45,211 bases of DNA from Actinobacteria bacterium OK074 (GCA_001298575.1 LJCV01000293.1:1-45211); one strand, 5' to 3'; counted from the first letter of the stretch, positions 1 through 8,222 are shown. Translations and numbers: made by a program. Notes: generated from the letters alone by a model not told the origin.

Positions 1-233
1 CCCCCCCCCCCCGCCCCCCCCACCCCCCCCTCCGCACAAGCGGCCAAGGGCAGCCGCCAGGACCGCGAGGACTCCGGGCCATGTCCGTTCGGCCCGTCGG
101 GTTCCCGTCTTGTTGCCCCCGAATCCCCTGATGCACAGCCACCTCGCGCGCATACTAAACGGACGGTCAGTGTCAATAGGTCGCACTGCTACCGTCGAGT
201 ATCTTCACAATTTGAGCTCGGGGGTCGGGAACT
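1..233. other. Intergenic leader with C-rich tract at the left edge
   Basis: No gene is supported here. Positions 1-31 are almost pure cytosine, broken only by single G and A bases. Such homopolymers occur between Streptomyces genes but are also common assembly trouble spots. The stretch just before the regulator at 234 is relatively AT-rich (about 150-212). I could not pair convincing -35 and -10 boxes with correct spacing, so no promoter is called. Confidence 0.5.
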
Positions 234-1277
234 GTGCGTAAAGACCACGCTGACGAGGCCGGCCTCGACGAAGCGGCGGACGACTCGGTGGCGCTCTACC
301 AACTCATAGCCCGCCAGGGAGCGTTACGGCTGAGCCAGGCGGGTGGGCTGCTGGACTGGAGTGAGGAACGGGTCGCGACCGCGGCGGAGCGGCTGCGGGA
401 GTTCCAGTTACTCGTTCCGCTCCGCGGGGAGGACTTCGGCGTCGTCACCCCCCGCAGCGCGGCCCCCCGCCTGCTGGCCCCGCTGGACCAGCAGATCGAG
501 TCCCTGGAGCGCGAGGCGCTCGGGCTCCGCGCCGACCTCGGGCGCTACCAGCGGACGTACGACGAGGCGGTCCGCGGGACCGAGGACCACCGGGGGTTCA
601 GCACGCTCATCGGTTTCGACGCCATCAACGCGGAACTCGAAGCCGCGGCGGCACGCTGCGAAGAAGAGGTCCTCACGGTCCAGCCCGGCGGCGGGCGCAG
701 GGCGGAGAGCCTGGCGGCGGCCTGGGAGTCCACCCGGCCCATGCTGGAGCGGGGCGTGCGGATGCGCACCATCTACCAGCACTCCGCCCGCTTCCATCCG
801 CCCACCAGGCGGTACGTCAAGCAGGTGACCGAGCACGGCGGCGCCGTCCGCAGTATCAACGAGGGCGCCGAGCGGCTGATCATCTTCGACCGCGAGATCG
901 CCTTCATCCCGGCCCGCAGCGACCGCGAGATCGCGCTCGCCATCCACGAGCCGGCCATCATCGAGTTCCTGGCCGGGGTCTTCGAACGGTACTGGAGCCT
1001 CGCCACCCCCTTCGCCGCCCGCAACCGGGCCCCGGAGGTGAGGACCCTGCTGTCCGACGTCCGCATGTCGATCATCAAGCTCCTCGCCGAGGGCGAGACC
1101 GACGGCGCCGTCGCCCGCCGCCTGGGCGTGAGCGTACGGACCTGCCGGGCCCACATATCCAAGATCTACGAGGAGTTCGGTGCCCACAGCCGATGCCAAC
1201 TCGGCGTCCTCATCGCCCAGTCGGGCATCCTCGACGCCGAGGCGCAGGACGTGCGGGCCGCCGACCACGACGGCTGA
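234..1277 (+). CDS. TrmB/LuxR-type transcriptional regulator with two TTA codons
   Basis: 347-residue DNA-binding regulator, likely the pathway-specific activator. The N-terminus (about 18-60) looks like a TrmB-type winged helix, the middle (about 115-250) like the effector region found in Streptomyces TrmB/LuxR hybrids, and the C-terminus (about 275-335) is a GerE/LuxR helix-turn-helix, including a stretch like RRLGVSVRTCRAHISKI. The GTG start follows a GGGGTCGGGA stretch. Leucine codons 31 (324-326) and 59 (408-410) are TTA. In Streptomyces TTA needs the bldA tRNA, which delays translation until development. Two in one gene, in a window where TTA is otherwise very rare, supports a late-acting cluster regulator. 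It converges with the HAD gene at 1349. Family is secure; target genes are inferred. Confidence 0.85.
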   Translation: MRKDHADEAGLDEAADDSVALYQLIARQGALRLSQAGGLLDWSEERVATAAERLREFQLLVPLRGEDFGVVTPRSAAPRLLAPLDQQIESLEREALGLRADLGRYQRTYDEAVRGTEDHRGFSTLIGFDAINAELEAAAARCEEEVLTVQPGGGRRAESLAAAWESTRPMLERGVRMRTIYQHSARFHPPTRRYVKQVTEHGGAVRSINEGAERLIIFDREIAFIPARSDREIALAIHEPAIIEFLAGVFERYWSLATPFAARNRAPEVRTLLSDVRMSIIKLLAEGETDGAVARRLGVSVRTCRAHISKIYEEFGAHSRCQLGVLIAQSGILDAEAQDVRAADHDG

Positions 1278-1348
1278 CACCGCACCGCCCGGCCCGCCCC
1301 GCCCGGCCCGCATCGCCCACCCCCGCCGTTCTCACACCCCCGCCGGTC

Positions 1349-2035
1349 TCACACCGACGCCGGGGCCGCCAGCCCGAGCCGCGCGGCCAGGCCCGCCGTG
1401 TCGCGTACCACGTGGGTCGCGCGCGACAGCCGCTCGGCGGGGGTGAGGGCCGCGAAGGCGATGCAGGCCATGCCGGCGGCCACCGCCGCCTCGACGCCCG
1501 GCACGCTGTCCTCGACCACCACGGCACGGGCCGGGTCGACGCCCATGCGCCCGGCCGCGTACAGGAAGAGATCCGGCGCGGGCTTGCCCCGGGCGACGTC
1601 GTCCGCCGAGTACACGCGGTGCCCGAAGCGGGGCGCCAGACCGGTGACCCGCAGCGCGAGTTCGAGCCGGTCGCGGGGCGAACTCGACGCGACGCAGAAC
1701 GGGGTGCCGCGCTCGGCCAGCGCGGACAGGATCTCCGGGATGCCGGCCACCGGGCGCAACTCCCGCTCGAACACGGCCTTCAGCCGCGCCCGGTAGCGCT
1801 GCGCGAAGTCCGCCGGCAGTTCGCGCCCGGTGTCCCGGCGGACCATGCTCCGTACCCGGTCCAGGGTGCCGCCCATGTAGCGGCGGATGCTGTCCTCGTA
1901 CGACGTGGCCACCCCGCACGCGGTGAGCAGGGCGGACAACTCCCGGTTGGCGAGGGGCTCGGAGTCGACCAGCACACCGTCGTTGTCGAAGACGACCAGG
2001 GCGGCCCCGGTGGGCTCCCGCACCGGGGGCGTCAC
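1349..2035 (-). CDS. HAD-superfamily phosphatase (beta-phosphoglucomutase-like subfamily)
   Basis: 228-residue soluble HAD hydrolase. Motif I is VVFDNDGVLVDSE, with nucleophile Asp17 and acid/base Asp19. Motif II is the SSS of CVASSSPRDRLE, motif III the Lys in ARGKPAPDLF, and motif IV VVEDSVPGVEAA. The length is typical of PGMB-like phosphatases. The GTG start overlaps the stop of the aminotransferase by 4 bp (GTGA, 2032-2035), so it is the last gene of a formyltransferase-aminotransferase-HAD operon. Likely role: removing phosphate from a small pathway intermediate. The substrate cannot be read from sequence. A second, distinct HAD lies at 14885. Confidence 0.87.
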   Translation of the reverse strand: MTPPVREPTGAALVVFDNDGVLVDSEPLANRELSALLTACGVATSYEDSIRRYMGGTLDRVRSMVRRDTGRELPADFAQRYRARLKAVFERELRPVAGIPEILSALAERGTPFCVASSSPRDRLELALRVTGLAPRFGHRVYSADDVARGKPAPDLFLYAAGRMGVDPARAVVVEDSVPGVEAAVAAGMACIAFAALTPAERLSRATHVVRDTAGLAARLGLAAPASV

Positions 2036-3378
2036 GCGATGCCCTTCAGCGCGGTCTCGAAGACCTCCGCGAACACGTCGAGTTCGCCCTCCCCGATGAC
2101 CAGGGGCGGGTGCACGTTGATGACGTTGTCCGCCATGCCGGTGGTGGCCACGAGCACCCCGGCGTCGGGATGCGCGGAGCGGAAGAGCTGTCGCATCCGG
2201 GCGGCGTGCGGCCCGCGCAGGACGATCCGGGCCGTGCCGCCCATCGCGTCGACCCCCCGGACCAGCTCCGGGTACCGGTCCGCGACGGCGGCCAGCCGCG
2301 ACCGCATCGACTCCTCCAGCCGGGCGATGTCCTCCTCCACCGTGGTCCACTCCTGCCAGCGGTCCAGCACGGTGTCCACCACGGCGAGGGCGCTCGGGAT
2401 GCCGATGTACGTGGAGGAGTGGCTGCCGGGCCGGTAGCGGTCGGGCCCCGCCAGCGGCTCCCGGGTCCACACCATGCTCAGGGCCGCACCGCCGTTCGTC
2501 AGCCCCTTGCTGGTCACCACGATGTCCGGGGCGACGCCCGCGCGCTGGAAGCCCCAGCGCGGTCCGACCCGGTGCATGCCGGTGAAGATCTCGTCGGCGA
2601 TCACCAGCGCCCCCTGCTGCCGCGCGTGCTCCACCGCGGCCCGCAGCAGCGCGTGGTCGGGCTCCACCATGCCGCCGACGTTCTGCACGGACTCGAAGAC
2701 GAACGCCGACACCTTGCGGCGGAAGGCGCGTCCGCCGACCCCGCTCAGCTCGGAGCCCCAGCGCGTCACGGCCTCGCGGCAGCCGGTGGCGCAGCCCCCG
2801 CCGGCCGGGGCGTGCGGGCACTGCCCGCAGTCCGGGCTGGGCAGCCGGACGACCTCCAGCCCCCAGGCGGCGAGCAGTTCGCGGTAGCGCGGGCTGGAGC
2901 TGAGCATGCTCGTCACACCCGAGCGGCCGTGGAAGGCCCCTTCGAAGACGACGACCGTACCGGGCCCGTTGGCGGCGAAGGCGATGCGCAGGGCGGTCTC
3001 CATGGCCTGCGCCCCGCCGAGGTCCAGCTCCACCCGCCCCGGCGTGCCCAGTACCTCGGAGACCAGCCCCTCCAGCCGGGACAGCACCTTCAGGCGCAGC
3101 TCCGACTCGCAGAAGGAGGGCAGCGCGGGCAGCCGCTCGCAGCGCCGCAGCGCCTCCCGGATCAGGTCGCCGTCGTAGCCCCAGGGGACGGTGCCGTTGG
3201 CGGCCTCCGCGTCGAGGTAGACGCGTCCGTCGTCGGCGGTCAGCCAGCAGCCCGAGCCGGAGACGAACCGGGGGACCTCGGGTTCGCGGTAGACGAGGTT
3301 GCCCGCCCCCGCGAACGCCGGAACGCGGGTGTCCAGGTCGTCGGTCATGCGTGGACCTCCTTGGTCGGCCGCGGTCAT
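2032..3378 (-). CDS. Class III PLP-dependent aminotransferase (GSA-aminotransferase-like)
   Basis: 448-residue fold-type I aminotransferase. Visible are the GGAQAMETALR cofactor-binding segment (about 121-131), the conserved Asp in LVIADEIFTG (Asp262) and the PLP lysine in VVTSKGLTNGG (Lys291). A Cys-containing insert (CGQCPH, about 184-200) resembles one common in omega-aminotransferases. Likely moves an amino group to or from an aldehyde or ketone intermediate. Two starts are possible. ATG 3378 overlaps the preceding stop (ATGA) and has GGAGGTGCACGC before it. ATG 3348, 30 bp on, has its own GGAGGTCCACGC. This looks like a small duplication of the start region. The longer form is given because of the coupling; the extra ten residues are unlikely to matter. 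Confidence 0.88.
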   Translation of the reverse strand: MTAADQGGPRMTDDLDTRVPAFAGAGNLVYREPEVPRFVSGSGCWLTADDGRVYLDAEAANGTVPWGYDGDLIREALRRCERLPALPSFCESELRLKVLSRLEGLVSEVLGTPGRVELDLGGAQAMETALRIAFAANGPGTVVVFEGAFHGRSGVTSMLSSSPRYRELLAAWGLEVVRLPSPDCGQCPHAPAGGGCATGCREAVTRWGSELSGVGGRAFRRKVSAFVFESVQNVGGMVEPDHALLRAAVEHARQQGALVIADEIFTGMHRVGPRWGFQRAGVAPDIVVTSKGLTNGGAALSMVWTREPLAGPDRYRPGSHSSTYIGIPSALAVVDTVLDRWQEWTTVEEDIARLEESMRSRLAAVADRYPELVRGVDAMGGTARIVLRGPHAARMRQLFRSAHPDAGVLVATTGMADNVINVHPPLVIGEGELDVFAEVFETALKGIA

Positions 3379-4217
3379 GCGTGCACCTCCTCGGTCAGGC
3401 GCCGGCCGCCCAGGGGCATGGGCCGCCCGTCCACCGTCACCACCCGGCTGCCGTCGGGATGCCTGTCGTCCGAGAGGCCGAGCCGCCCCGCCGCGAACGC
3501 GCGCACGGTCCACTCCAGGCACGGCCGGTCGCTGCGCCGCTTCTGCTCCAACTCCTGCTCCCAGGCGTCCTGTTGGGTAGGTTGCCGGTCCCCGACGGGT
3601 ACCTCCGGGCCCATGGCGAGGACGGCGCCGCCGTCCCGGGTCCCGTCGACCAGGAAGCAGGACGTACGGGTCGTGCGGCGGCCCGCGGCCATGGCGAGCC
3701 GTACCGGGTCCTTGCCGACGAACTCCCGGGTGCCCCGGTCCGACAGCACCGAGAGGTCGGCCGGGTGCTGGTTGATCATGCGACCGCTGTACCGCTCCAG
3801 CAGCCGGCCCTCGATCCAGCGGTGGTAGGCGAGCACGATCAGGTCCAGGTCGCCGTGGCACCGCTCCCACCGGGCCAGCCGCGCGTCCAGCCCGTCGTGC
3901 CACTGCCGGGCGCGGTCCCGGTAGGTCCGGCGGGCCGCCGCGTCGCGGGCGGCCGAGGCGGTGCCGCAGAAGTCGTCGAAGTCGCCCGTCCACGCCTCGA
4001 CCCCGGCCCCGCGGGCCACGTCCAGGGCCTTGACCCGCTCCCCGTGCGAGGCCACGAGGCAGACCTGGAACTCCTCGGGGTGGGCCCGCTGAAGGTCCAG
4101 CAGGGTGACGAGGTTGGCGCCGGTGGCGGAGACCAGGACACCGATGCGCAGGGGCCCGGTGGCCGCCGCCGGTCGCAACGGGACGCGGGTGGGGGGCGGT
4201 TGAGGGGATGTGGACAA
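3375..4217 (-). CDS. PurN-like formyltransferase family protein
   Basis: About 280 residues with a formyl-transferase (GART-like) N-terminal domain: the opening strand IGVLVSATGANL matches the PurN-type start, and INQHPADLS carries the conserved His of the family's HP motif, with a downstream Asp in the usual region. The family moves a one-carbon unit from 10-formyl-tetrahydrofolate to an amine. In natural product clusters such enzymes formylate amino or N-hydroxyamino groups. About 80 C-terminal residues after the core are of unknown function. Start: TTG 4217 is chosen because GAGGAAGAGG lies 6 nt before it; GTG 4247 gives ten more residues but has a poor ribosome site. It couples to the aminotransferase by a 4-bp overlap. 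Family likely; substrate unknown. Confidence 0.75.
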   Translation of the reverse strand: MSTSPQPPPTRVPLRPAAATGPLRIGVLVSATGANLVTLLDLQRAHPEEFQVCLVASHGERVKALDVARGAGVEAWTGDFDDFCGTASAARDAAARRTYRDRARQWHDGLDARLARWERCHGDLDLIVLAYHRWIEGRLLERYSGRMINQHPADLSVLSDRGTREFVGKDPVRLAMAAGRRTTRTSCFLVDGTRDGGAVLAMGPEVPVGDRQPTQQDAWEQELEQKRRSDRPCLEWTVRAFAAGRLGLSDDRHPDGSRVVTVDGRPMPLGGRRLTEEVHA

Positions 4218-4534
4218 GGCTGGCCTCTTCCTCGCTCGCGTTCGCACGGGTGCATCGGAGGCTCCACTGTGCGACCCGACCGGGCGCCGACTCCATGATC
4301 GGCCGGGTCAGTTACCTGCGCTGCAGGAAAATGAGGGGGATATTTGAAGGTTCAACACCCGGAAGCTCAAGGAAGGCTCAATTTTTCCACTCATGTTCAT
4401 GCATTGCAGGTTGCTGACGGCTGGATCGCTGGAAATGACCTTGGCGCCTGAGTGAGCCTTCCGATGTCCGAGCGTGAACGATCTGCTCGACAGTCCGAAC
4501 AATTCTGAACATTCCAAACAGACGGGGGCGTCTG
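4218..4534. promoter_or_regulatory. Divergent regulatory region with three GGAAG-YTCAA direct repeats
   Basis: This AT-richer gap separates the minus-strand formyltransferase operon from the plus-strand LysE operon, so it must hold promoters in both directions. Three related direct repeats occur: GAAGGTTCAA (4346-4355), GGAAGCTCAA (4361-4370) and GGAAGGCTCAA (4371-4381), the last followed by TTTTT. A similar GGAGGCTCAA occurs in the divergent gap at 10431-10439. They may be sites of a cluster regulator. No promoter hexamers could be assigned with confidence. Confidence 0.4.
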
Positions 4535-4606
4535 ATGGCCGCATCTCTTTACATCTGGTTCCTGCATGTCTCCTCGGTGGTGGCGCTCGACATCCGCTGG
4601 GACTGA
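4535..4606 (+). CDS. Possible 23-residue small ORF ahead of the LysE gene
   Basis: Short ATG ORF preceded by GGGGGCG about 6-8 nt upstream, a good Streptomyces ribosome site, and ending 68 bp before the LysE start. The encoded peptide is hydrophobic (MAASLYIWFLHVSS...) with an acidic, Trp-containing end (LDIRWD). It could be a translated leader controlling lysE, a small membrane peptide, or chance. It has no resemblance to the 22-residue peptide at 22170. Nothing but ORF, ribosome site and position supports it. Confidence 0.3.
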   Translation: MAASLYIWFLHVSSVVALDIRWD

Positions 4607-4674
4607 GCCGCCCGGCGCACACCCACTCCGGCCCACGGCCGGACGAACCTGAACCAGAGGACAACGGGGGAACG

Positions 4675-5289
4675 TTGACAGGCATTGCGGGGTACACGGC
4701 GGTGGCCGGTCTGGTGGTGCTCGTGCCCGGGGCGGACACGCTCGTCGTGGTGCGGAACACCCTGCGCGGCGGCTCGGGCAGCGCCGTGCGGACCACCGCC
4801 GGGGTGTGCGCGGGGCTCGTGGCATGGGCGCTGCTGTCCTCGGCGGGGCTCGCGGCCGCGGTCGCGGCCTCACCGACGCTGTTCGCCGTGCTGAAGGCGG
4901 CCGGCGCCGCGTATCTGGTCTACCTCGGAGTGCAGGCGCTGATCTCCTCGTCCCGGCCGGCGGCCACGGAACCCGTGCTGCCCGCCGGCCGGGACTGGCG
5001 GCAAGGTGCGCTGACAAGCCTGGGCAACCCCAAGGTCGGTGTCTTCTACACCTCGCTGCTGCCCCAGTTCCTCCCCTCCCACGGATCACCACTCGCCGCC
5101 TCGGTGCTCCTGGCGGCGATCCACATCGCCCTGAGCTTCCTCTCCCTGATCGCCTACGGGGTCCTGGCCTCGCGCATGGGCGACATCTTCCGCAAGGAGA
5201 AATGGAGCCGAGTGCTGGAGACGACCGCCGGGGTGGCCCTGTGCGCCATCGGCCTGTGGCTTCTGGTGTCGGCGGTGGCGGAAAACTAG
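4675..5289 (+). CDS. LysE-family amino acid exporter
   Basis: 204-residue integral membrane protein of the LysE/RhtB family, which exports amino acids and analogues by proton exchange. Six hydrophobic segments are visible. The N-terminal PGADTLVVVRNTLRGG corresponds to the family PGP...v...l..G signature, and TSLGNPKVGVFYTSLLPQF to the conserved GNPK motif. The TTG start at 4675 is chosen because GGGGGAACG precedes it and the family begins just before its first membrane helix. It is the first full gene of the operon leading to diaminopropionate synthesis, so it plausibly exports the product or relieves build-up of a diamino acid. It ends 9 bp before the N-oxygenase. Confidence 0.88.
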   Translation: MTGIAGYTAVAGLVVLVPGADTLVVVRNTLRGGSGSAVRTTAGVCAGLVAWALLSSAGLAAAVAASPTLFAVLKAAGAAYLVYLGVQALISSSRPAATEPVLPAGRDWRQGALTSLGNPKVGVFYTSLLPQFLPSHGSPLAASVLLAAIHIALSFLSLIAYGVLASRMGDIFRKEKWSRVLETTAGVALCAIGLWLLVSAVAEN

Positions 5290-5298
5290 CGAAGGCGG

Positions 5299-6225
5299 AT
5301 GACGCACATGAGAACGCCGATGAACGGCTGGTACGAGAAGGCGGGCGTTCGCACCGACCCGAGGCGCGTCATCGGGGACGAGATCGAGGCGGGCGGAACC
5401 CTCTTCCCCGAAGCACTGATCCCGTATCTGCACCACCCGCTGGTCGACGCGCTGGAACCGGACCGGCGACTCGGGCTCGTGGCCCGGCACTTCTACCAGT
5501 ACATGCACTTCACCATGCACTTCGAGACCAGCGTGGTGAACCGGGCGACGGCCCGTATCGCGGACGGCACCTCGGGGCTGCGGCTGCCGGACGAGACCCG
5601 GCTGGACGCGTACCGGATCTACTGCGACGAGGCGTACCACGCGCTGTACAGCCTGGACATCGTGCAGCAGGTGCGCGGCGCCACGGGCATCGACGCACCC
5701 GCGTACGACTTCGCCCCGTTCCTCGGGCGGCTCGACTCCATCGGGGACGAGGTCCTGCCCGGTGAGCCGGTCCTCGTCCAACTGCTTCAGGTGGTCGTCT
5801 TCGAGACGCTGGTCACCTCGATCCTCAAGGACGTGCCGAAGGACCTGTCCGTGATCGGCACGATCCGCGAGGTCGTGCGCGACCACGCCGAGGACGAGGG
5901 CCGCCACCACGCCTACTTCGCGGCGTTCTTCAAGGAACTCTGGCAGGGCATGAGCCCCGTGCTGCGCGAGCGCGCGGCGCGCTGCCTGCCGGAACTGGTC
6001 AGCCGCAGCCTCACCCCCGAACTGGTGCCGGTACGCGCCTCGCTGCGCGCCGCGGGGCTGGACGAGGCCGCCGTGCGCGAGATCGTCGCGGACTGCCACC
6101 CGCCCGACCGGGTGCGCGAGAACATCCGGTCCTCCGCACGCCACACCTTCCACCTCTTCGAATCCGTCGGCGTGATGGACGTTCCCGGGGCCCGGGACGC
6201 CTTCATCAGCGCCGGACTGCTGTGA
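5299..6225 (+). CDS. AurF-type diiron N-oxygenase
   Basis: 308-residue member of the AurF (p-aminobenzoate N-oxygenase) family, which oxidises amines to hydroxylamine, nitroso or nitro groups with a non-heme diiron centre. Candidate ligands are Glu76 (HFETS), Glu111 and His114 (DEAYH), Glu169 (VFETL), His196 (VRDH), Glu200 and His203 (EDEGRHH). The spacings 35, 3, 27, 4 and 3 match the AurF ligand set as I recall it (E101, E136, H139, E196, H223, E227, H230); the central gap is 55 rather than 57. All seven ligands are therefore present. It sits between LysE and the carbamoyltransferase, so the substrate may be an amino group of diaminopropionate or a derivative. ATG 5308 is an alternative start with better ribosome-site spacing. 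A paralogue is at 18856. Confidence 0.87.
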   Translation: MTHMRTPMNGWYEKAGVRTDPRRVIGDEIEAGGTLFPEALIPYLHHPLVDALEPDRRLGLVARHFYQYMHFTMHFETSVVNRATARIADGTSGLRLPDETRLDAYRIYCDEAYHALYSLDIVQQVRGATGIDAPAYDFAPFLGRLDSIGDEVLPGEPVLVQLLQVVVFETLVTSILKDVPKDLSVIGTIREVVRDHAEDEGRHHAYFAAFFKELWQGMSPVLRERAARCLPELVSRSLTPELVPVRASLRAAGLDEAAVREIVADCHPPDRVRENIRSSARHTFHLFESVGVMDVPGARDAFISAGLL

Positions 6226-6250
6226 CAACGTCGATCAGGAGCTGTGACAC

Positions 6251-7231
6251 ATGACCCGAGCGGGCCGCTCGCTCTTAGGACTGCCGGACGAGACCAGGGA
6301 GTCGGGGGTCTTCTCCCTGGCCGAACTGGAGAGCGACGAACTCGACGCCATGGTGGGCCGGTCGTGCGCCTTCTTCGCCGACCGGACCGACCACGACCTC
6401 CCCCTGCGGGACCGGATCGCGGGCATCCTGTTCACCAGGACCTCCACCCGCACCCGTACCGCCTTCACCACCGCCGCGCTCCGCCTCGGCGCGCAGGTCA
6501 TCACCTACGGGCCGCACGATCTGCAACTGGAGACCGGCGAGTCGCTGGAGGACACCGGACGGGTCTTCGGGCGCATGCTCGACGTCCTGGTCGCGCGCAC
6601 CGCGGGCCCGGTGGCCCACCTGCGGACCCTGTCCCGGCACGGCGGCCTGCCGGTGGTCAACGCCATGGGGCAGGAGGAACACCCCACCCAGGGCATCTGC
6701 GACCTCGCGACCCTCAGCCTGTACTTCGGCGCGGTCGACGGCGTCAAGGTGCTGTACGTCGGCGAGGGCAACAACAGCGCCGTGGCACTGGCGCACGGCC
6801 TCGCGCACTACACGGGGACCGAACTGACCCTGCTCACCCCGGCCGGCTACGGCGTCCCCGAGGCCGAGCTGGCCGCGGCCCGCGCCCGCGCCGCGGGGAA
6901 CAAGTCCTCGGTCCGGCAGGTGCACACGCTCGACGAACTCCCCGAGGCGGCCGACGTGGTCTACACGACCCGCTGGCAGACCACGGGCACCTCCAAGCCG
7001 GACGCCCGCTGGCGGGAGGCGTTCCGCCCCTTCCACGTCGACCGGGCCTTCCTGGGCCGCTGGCCGGACGCCGTCCTCATGCACGACCTTCCGGCCCACC
7101 GCGGGGACGAGATCTCCGGGGAGGTGCTGGAGGGGGCCCGGTCGCTGGCCTGGACCCAGGCCGAGATGAAACTCACCAGCGCCATGGCCGTCCTTGAGGC
7201 GCTGGCGCCCGCGCGTCGGGAACCGCGGTGA
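6251..7231 (+). CDS. Divergent ornithine/aspartate carbamoyltransferase-like enzyme
   Basis: 326-residue carbamoyltransferase. The carbamoyl-phosphate motif STRTR (65-69) and HPTQ (144-147) are intact, so carbamoyl phosphate is very likely used. The amino-acid side differs: the HCLP motif of ornithine enzymes is HDLP (278-281) followed by AHRGDE, and the SMG ornithine loop is replaced by YTTRWQTTGTSKPD (about 239-251), which resembles the aspartate-enzyme loop. The acceptor is therefore probably not ornithine. Diaminopropionate, made by the next two genes, is the obvious candidate and would give 3-ureidoalanine. Codon 9 is TTA (6275-6277), suggesting bldA control. The stop overlaps the SbnA-like start (GTGA). 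Self-resistance against an OTC inhibitor is another possible role. Confidence 0.88.
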   Translation: MTRAGRSLLGLPDETRESGVFSLAELESDELDAMVGRSCAFFADRTDHDLPLRDRIAGILFTRTSTRTRTAFTTAALRLGAQVITYGPHDLQLETGESLEDTGRVFGRMLDVLVARTAGPVAHLRTLSRHGGLPVVNAMGQEEHPTQGICDLATLSLYFGAVDGVKVLYVGEGNNSAVALAHGLAHYTGTELTLLTPAGYGVPEAELAAARARAAGNKSSVRQVHTLDELPEAADVVYTTRWQTTGTSKPDARWREAFRPFHVDRAFLGRWPDAVLMHDLPAHRGDEISGEVLEGARSLAWTQAEMKLTSAMAVLEALAPARREPR

Positions 7232-8196
7232 TCAAGGACTCGGTGTACGACCTCGTCACGGACGACGTGTTCCTCCGGTTCCGGGACACCGTGCCGGGCA
7301 GCGAGCTGTACCTCAAGATCGAGGGCCTGAACCCGGCGGGCTCGGTGAAGCTCAAGACCGCCGTGGGGCTGATCGCCGATGCCCGGCAACGCGGCCTCCT
7401 CGGCCCCGGCGGACAGGTCGTCGAGTCCTCCTCGGGCAACCTCGGTGTCGCCCTCGCCACGGTCTGCGCCGCACAGGGCTACGACTTCACCTGTGTGACC
7501 GACCTCAACGCCGCGCCCCACAACGTCGCCCTGATGCGGGCGCTCGGCGCGAAGGTGGTCGTCGTGGACCAGCGGGACGCCAACGGAGGGTTCCTGGGCA
7601 CCCGCATCGCCCACATCCGGCGCATGCTCGCGGACAACCCCCTGCTGGTGTGGCCCAACCAGTACGCCAACCCCGCCAACCCCCGGGTCCACGCGACCCG
7701 GACGGCCGTGTCCATCCTCAAGGTGCTGGGCGCCGTCGACTTCCTGTTCGTGGGCGCGGGCACGACCGGCACCCTGACCGGGTGCGCCACGCACTTCCGT
7801 GAGGTCTCGCCGGGCACCAGGATCATCGCCGTCGACACCGTCGGCTCGGTCACCTTCGGCACCCCCGCGGGCCCCCGCCACATTCCCGGTCTGGGCACCA
7901 GCCGCACGCCCGAGATCTGCCGCGCCGACCTGGTCGACGAGGTCGTCCTGATCGAGGAGGCGGAGGCCGTGCGCACCTGCCGGATGCTCGCCCGGCGGCA
8001 CGGTCTGCTGGTCGGCGGCTCCAGCGGCTCGGTCTTCGCCGCGGTCCTCGGCCGCGCCCACACCGTCCCGCCCGGCTCCCGCGTGGTGGCCATCGCCCCC
8101 GACATGGGCGAGCGCTACCTCTCCACCGTGTACGACGACGACTGGGCCGCGGCCCGGTTCGGTGTCGAGCCCCGCCCTCCCGTCCAGGCGGTCTGA
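7228..8196 (+). CDS. sbnA: SbnA-like PLP synthase, 2,3-diaminopropionate pathway step 1
   Basis: 322-residue fold-type II PLP enzyme of the cysteine synthase family. The PLP lysine is Lys41 in NPAGSVKLK, the phosphate-contact loop is SSSGNLG, and a VGGSSGS loop lies near the C-terminus. In staphyloferrin B biosynthesis SbnA joins O-phosphoserine and glutamate to give N-(1-amino-1-carboxy-2-ethyl)glutamate, which SbnB splits oxidatively. The call rests on the family and on the SbnB-like gene 27 bp downstream, the standard pair for L-2,3-diaminopropionate. The GTG start overlaps the carbamoyltransferase stop by 4 bp. A plain cysteine synthase is unlikely given this partner. Confidence 0.88.
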   Translation: MIKDSVYDLVTDDVFLRFRDTVPGSELYLKIEGLNPAGSVKLKTAVGLIADARQRGLLGPGGQVVESSSGNLGVALATVCAAQGYDFTCVTDLNAAPHNVALMRALGAKVVVVDQRDANGGFLGTRIAHIRRMLADNPLLVWPNQYANPANPRVHATRTAVSILKVLGAVDFLFVGAGTTGTLTGCATHFREVSPGTRIIAVDTVGSVTFGTPAGPRHIPGLGTSRTPEICRADLVDEVVLIEEAEAVRTCRMLARRHGLLVGGSSGSVFAAVLGRAHTVPPGSRVVAIAPDMGERYLSTVYDDDWAAARFGVEPRPPVQAV

Positions 8197-8222
8197 GCCG
8201 CCGGCCCTACGAAGGACATCCC

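Noticed and set aside
5299..6225. Heme-oxygenase-like diiron oxidase (SznF/UndA type)
   Set aside because: Ligand order and spacing match the AurF family, not the HDO fold.
6251..7231. Housekeeping ornithine carbamoyltransferase (argF)
   Set aside because: The ornithine motif HCLP and the SMG loop are changed, no other arginine genes are nearby, and it is coupled to diaminopropionate genes.
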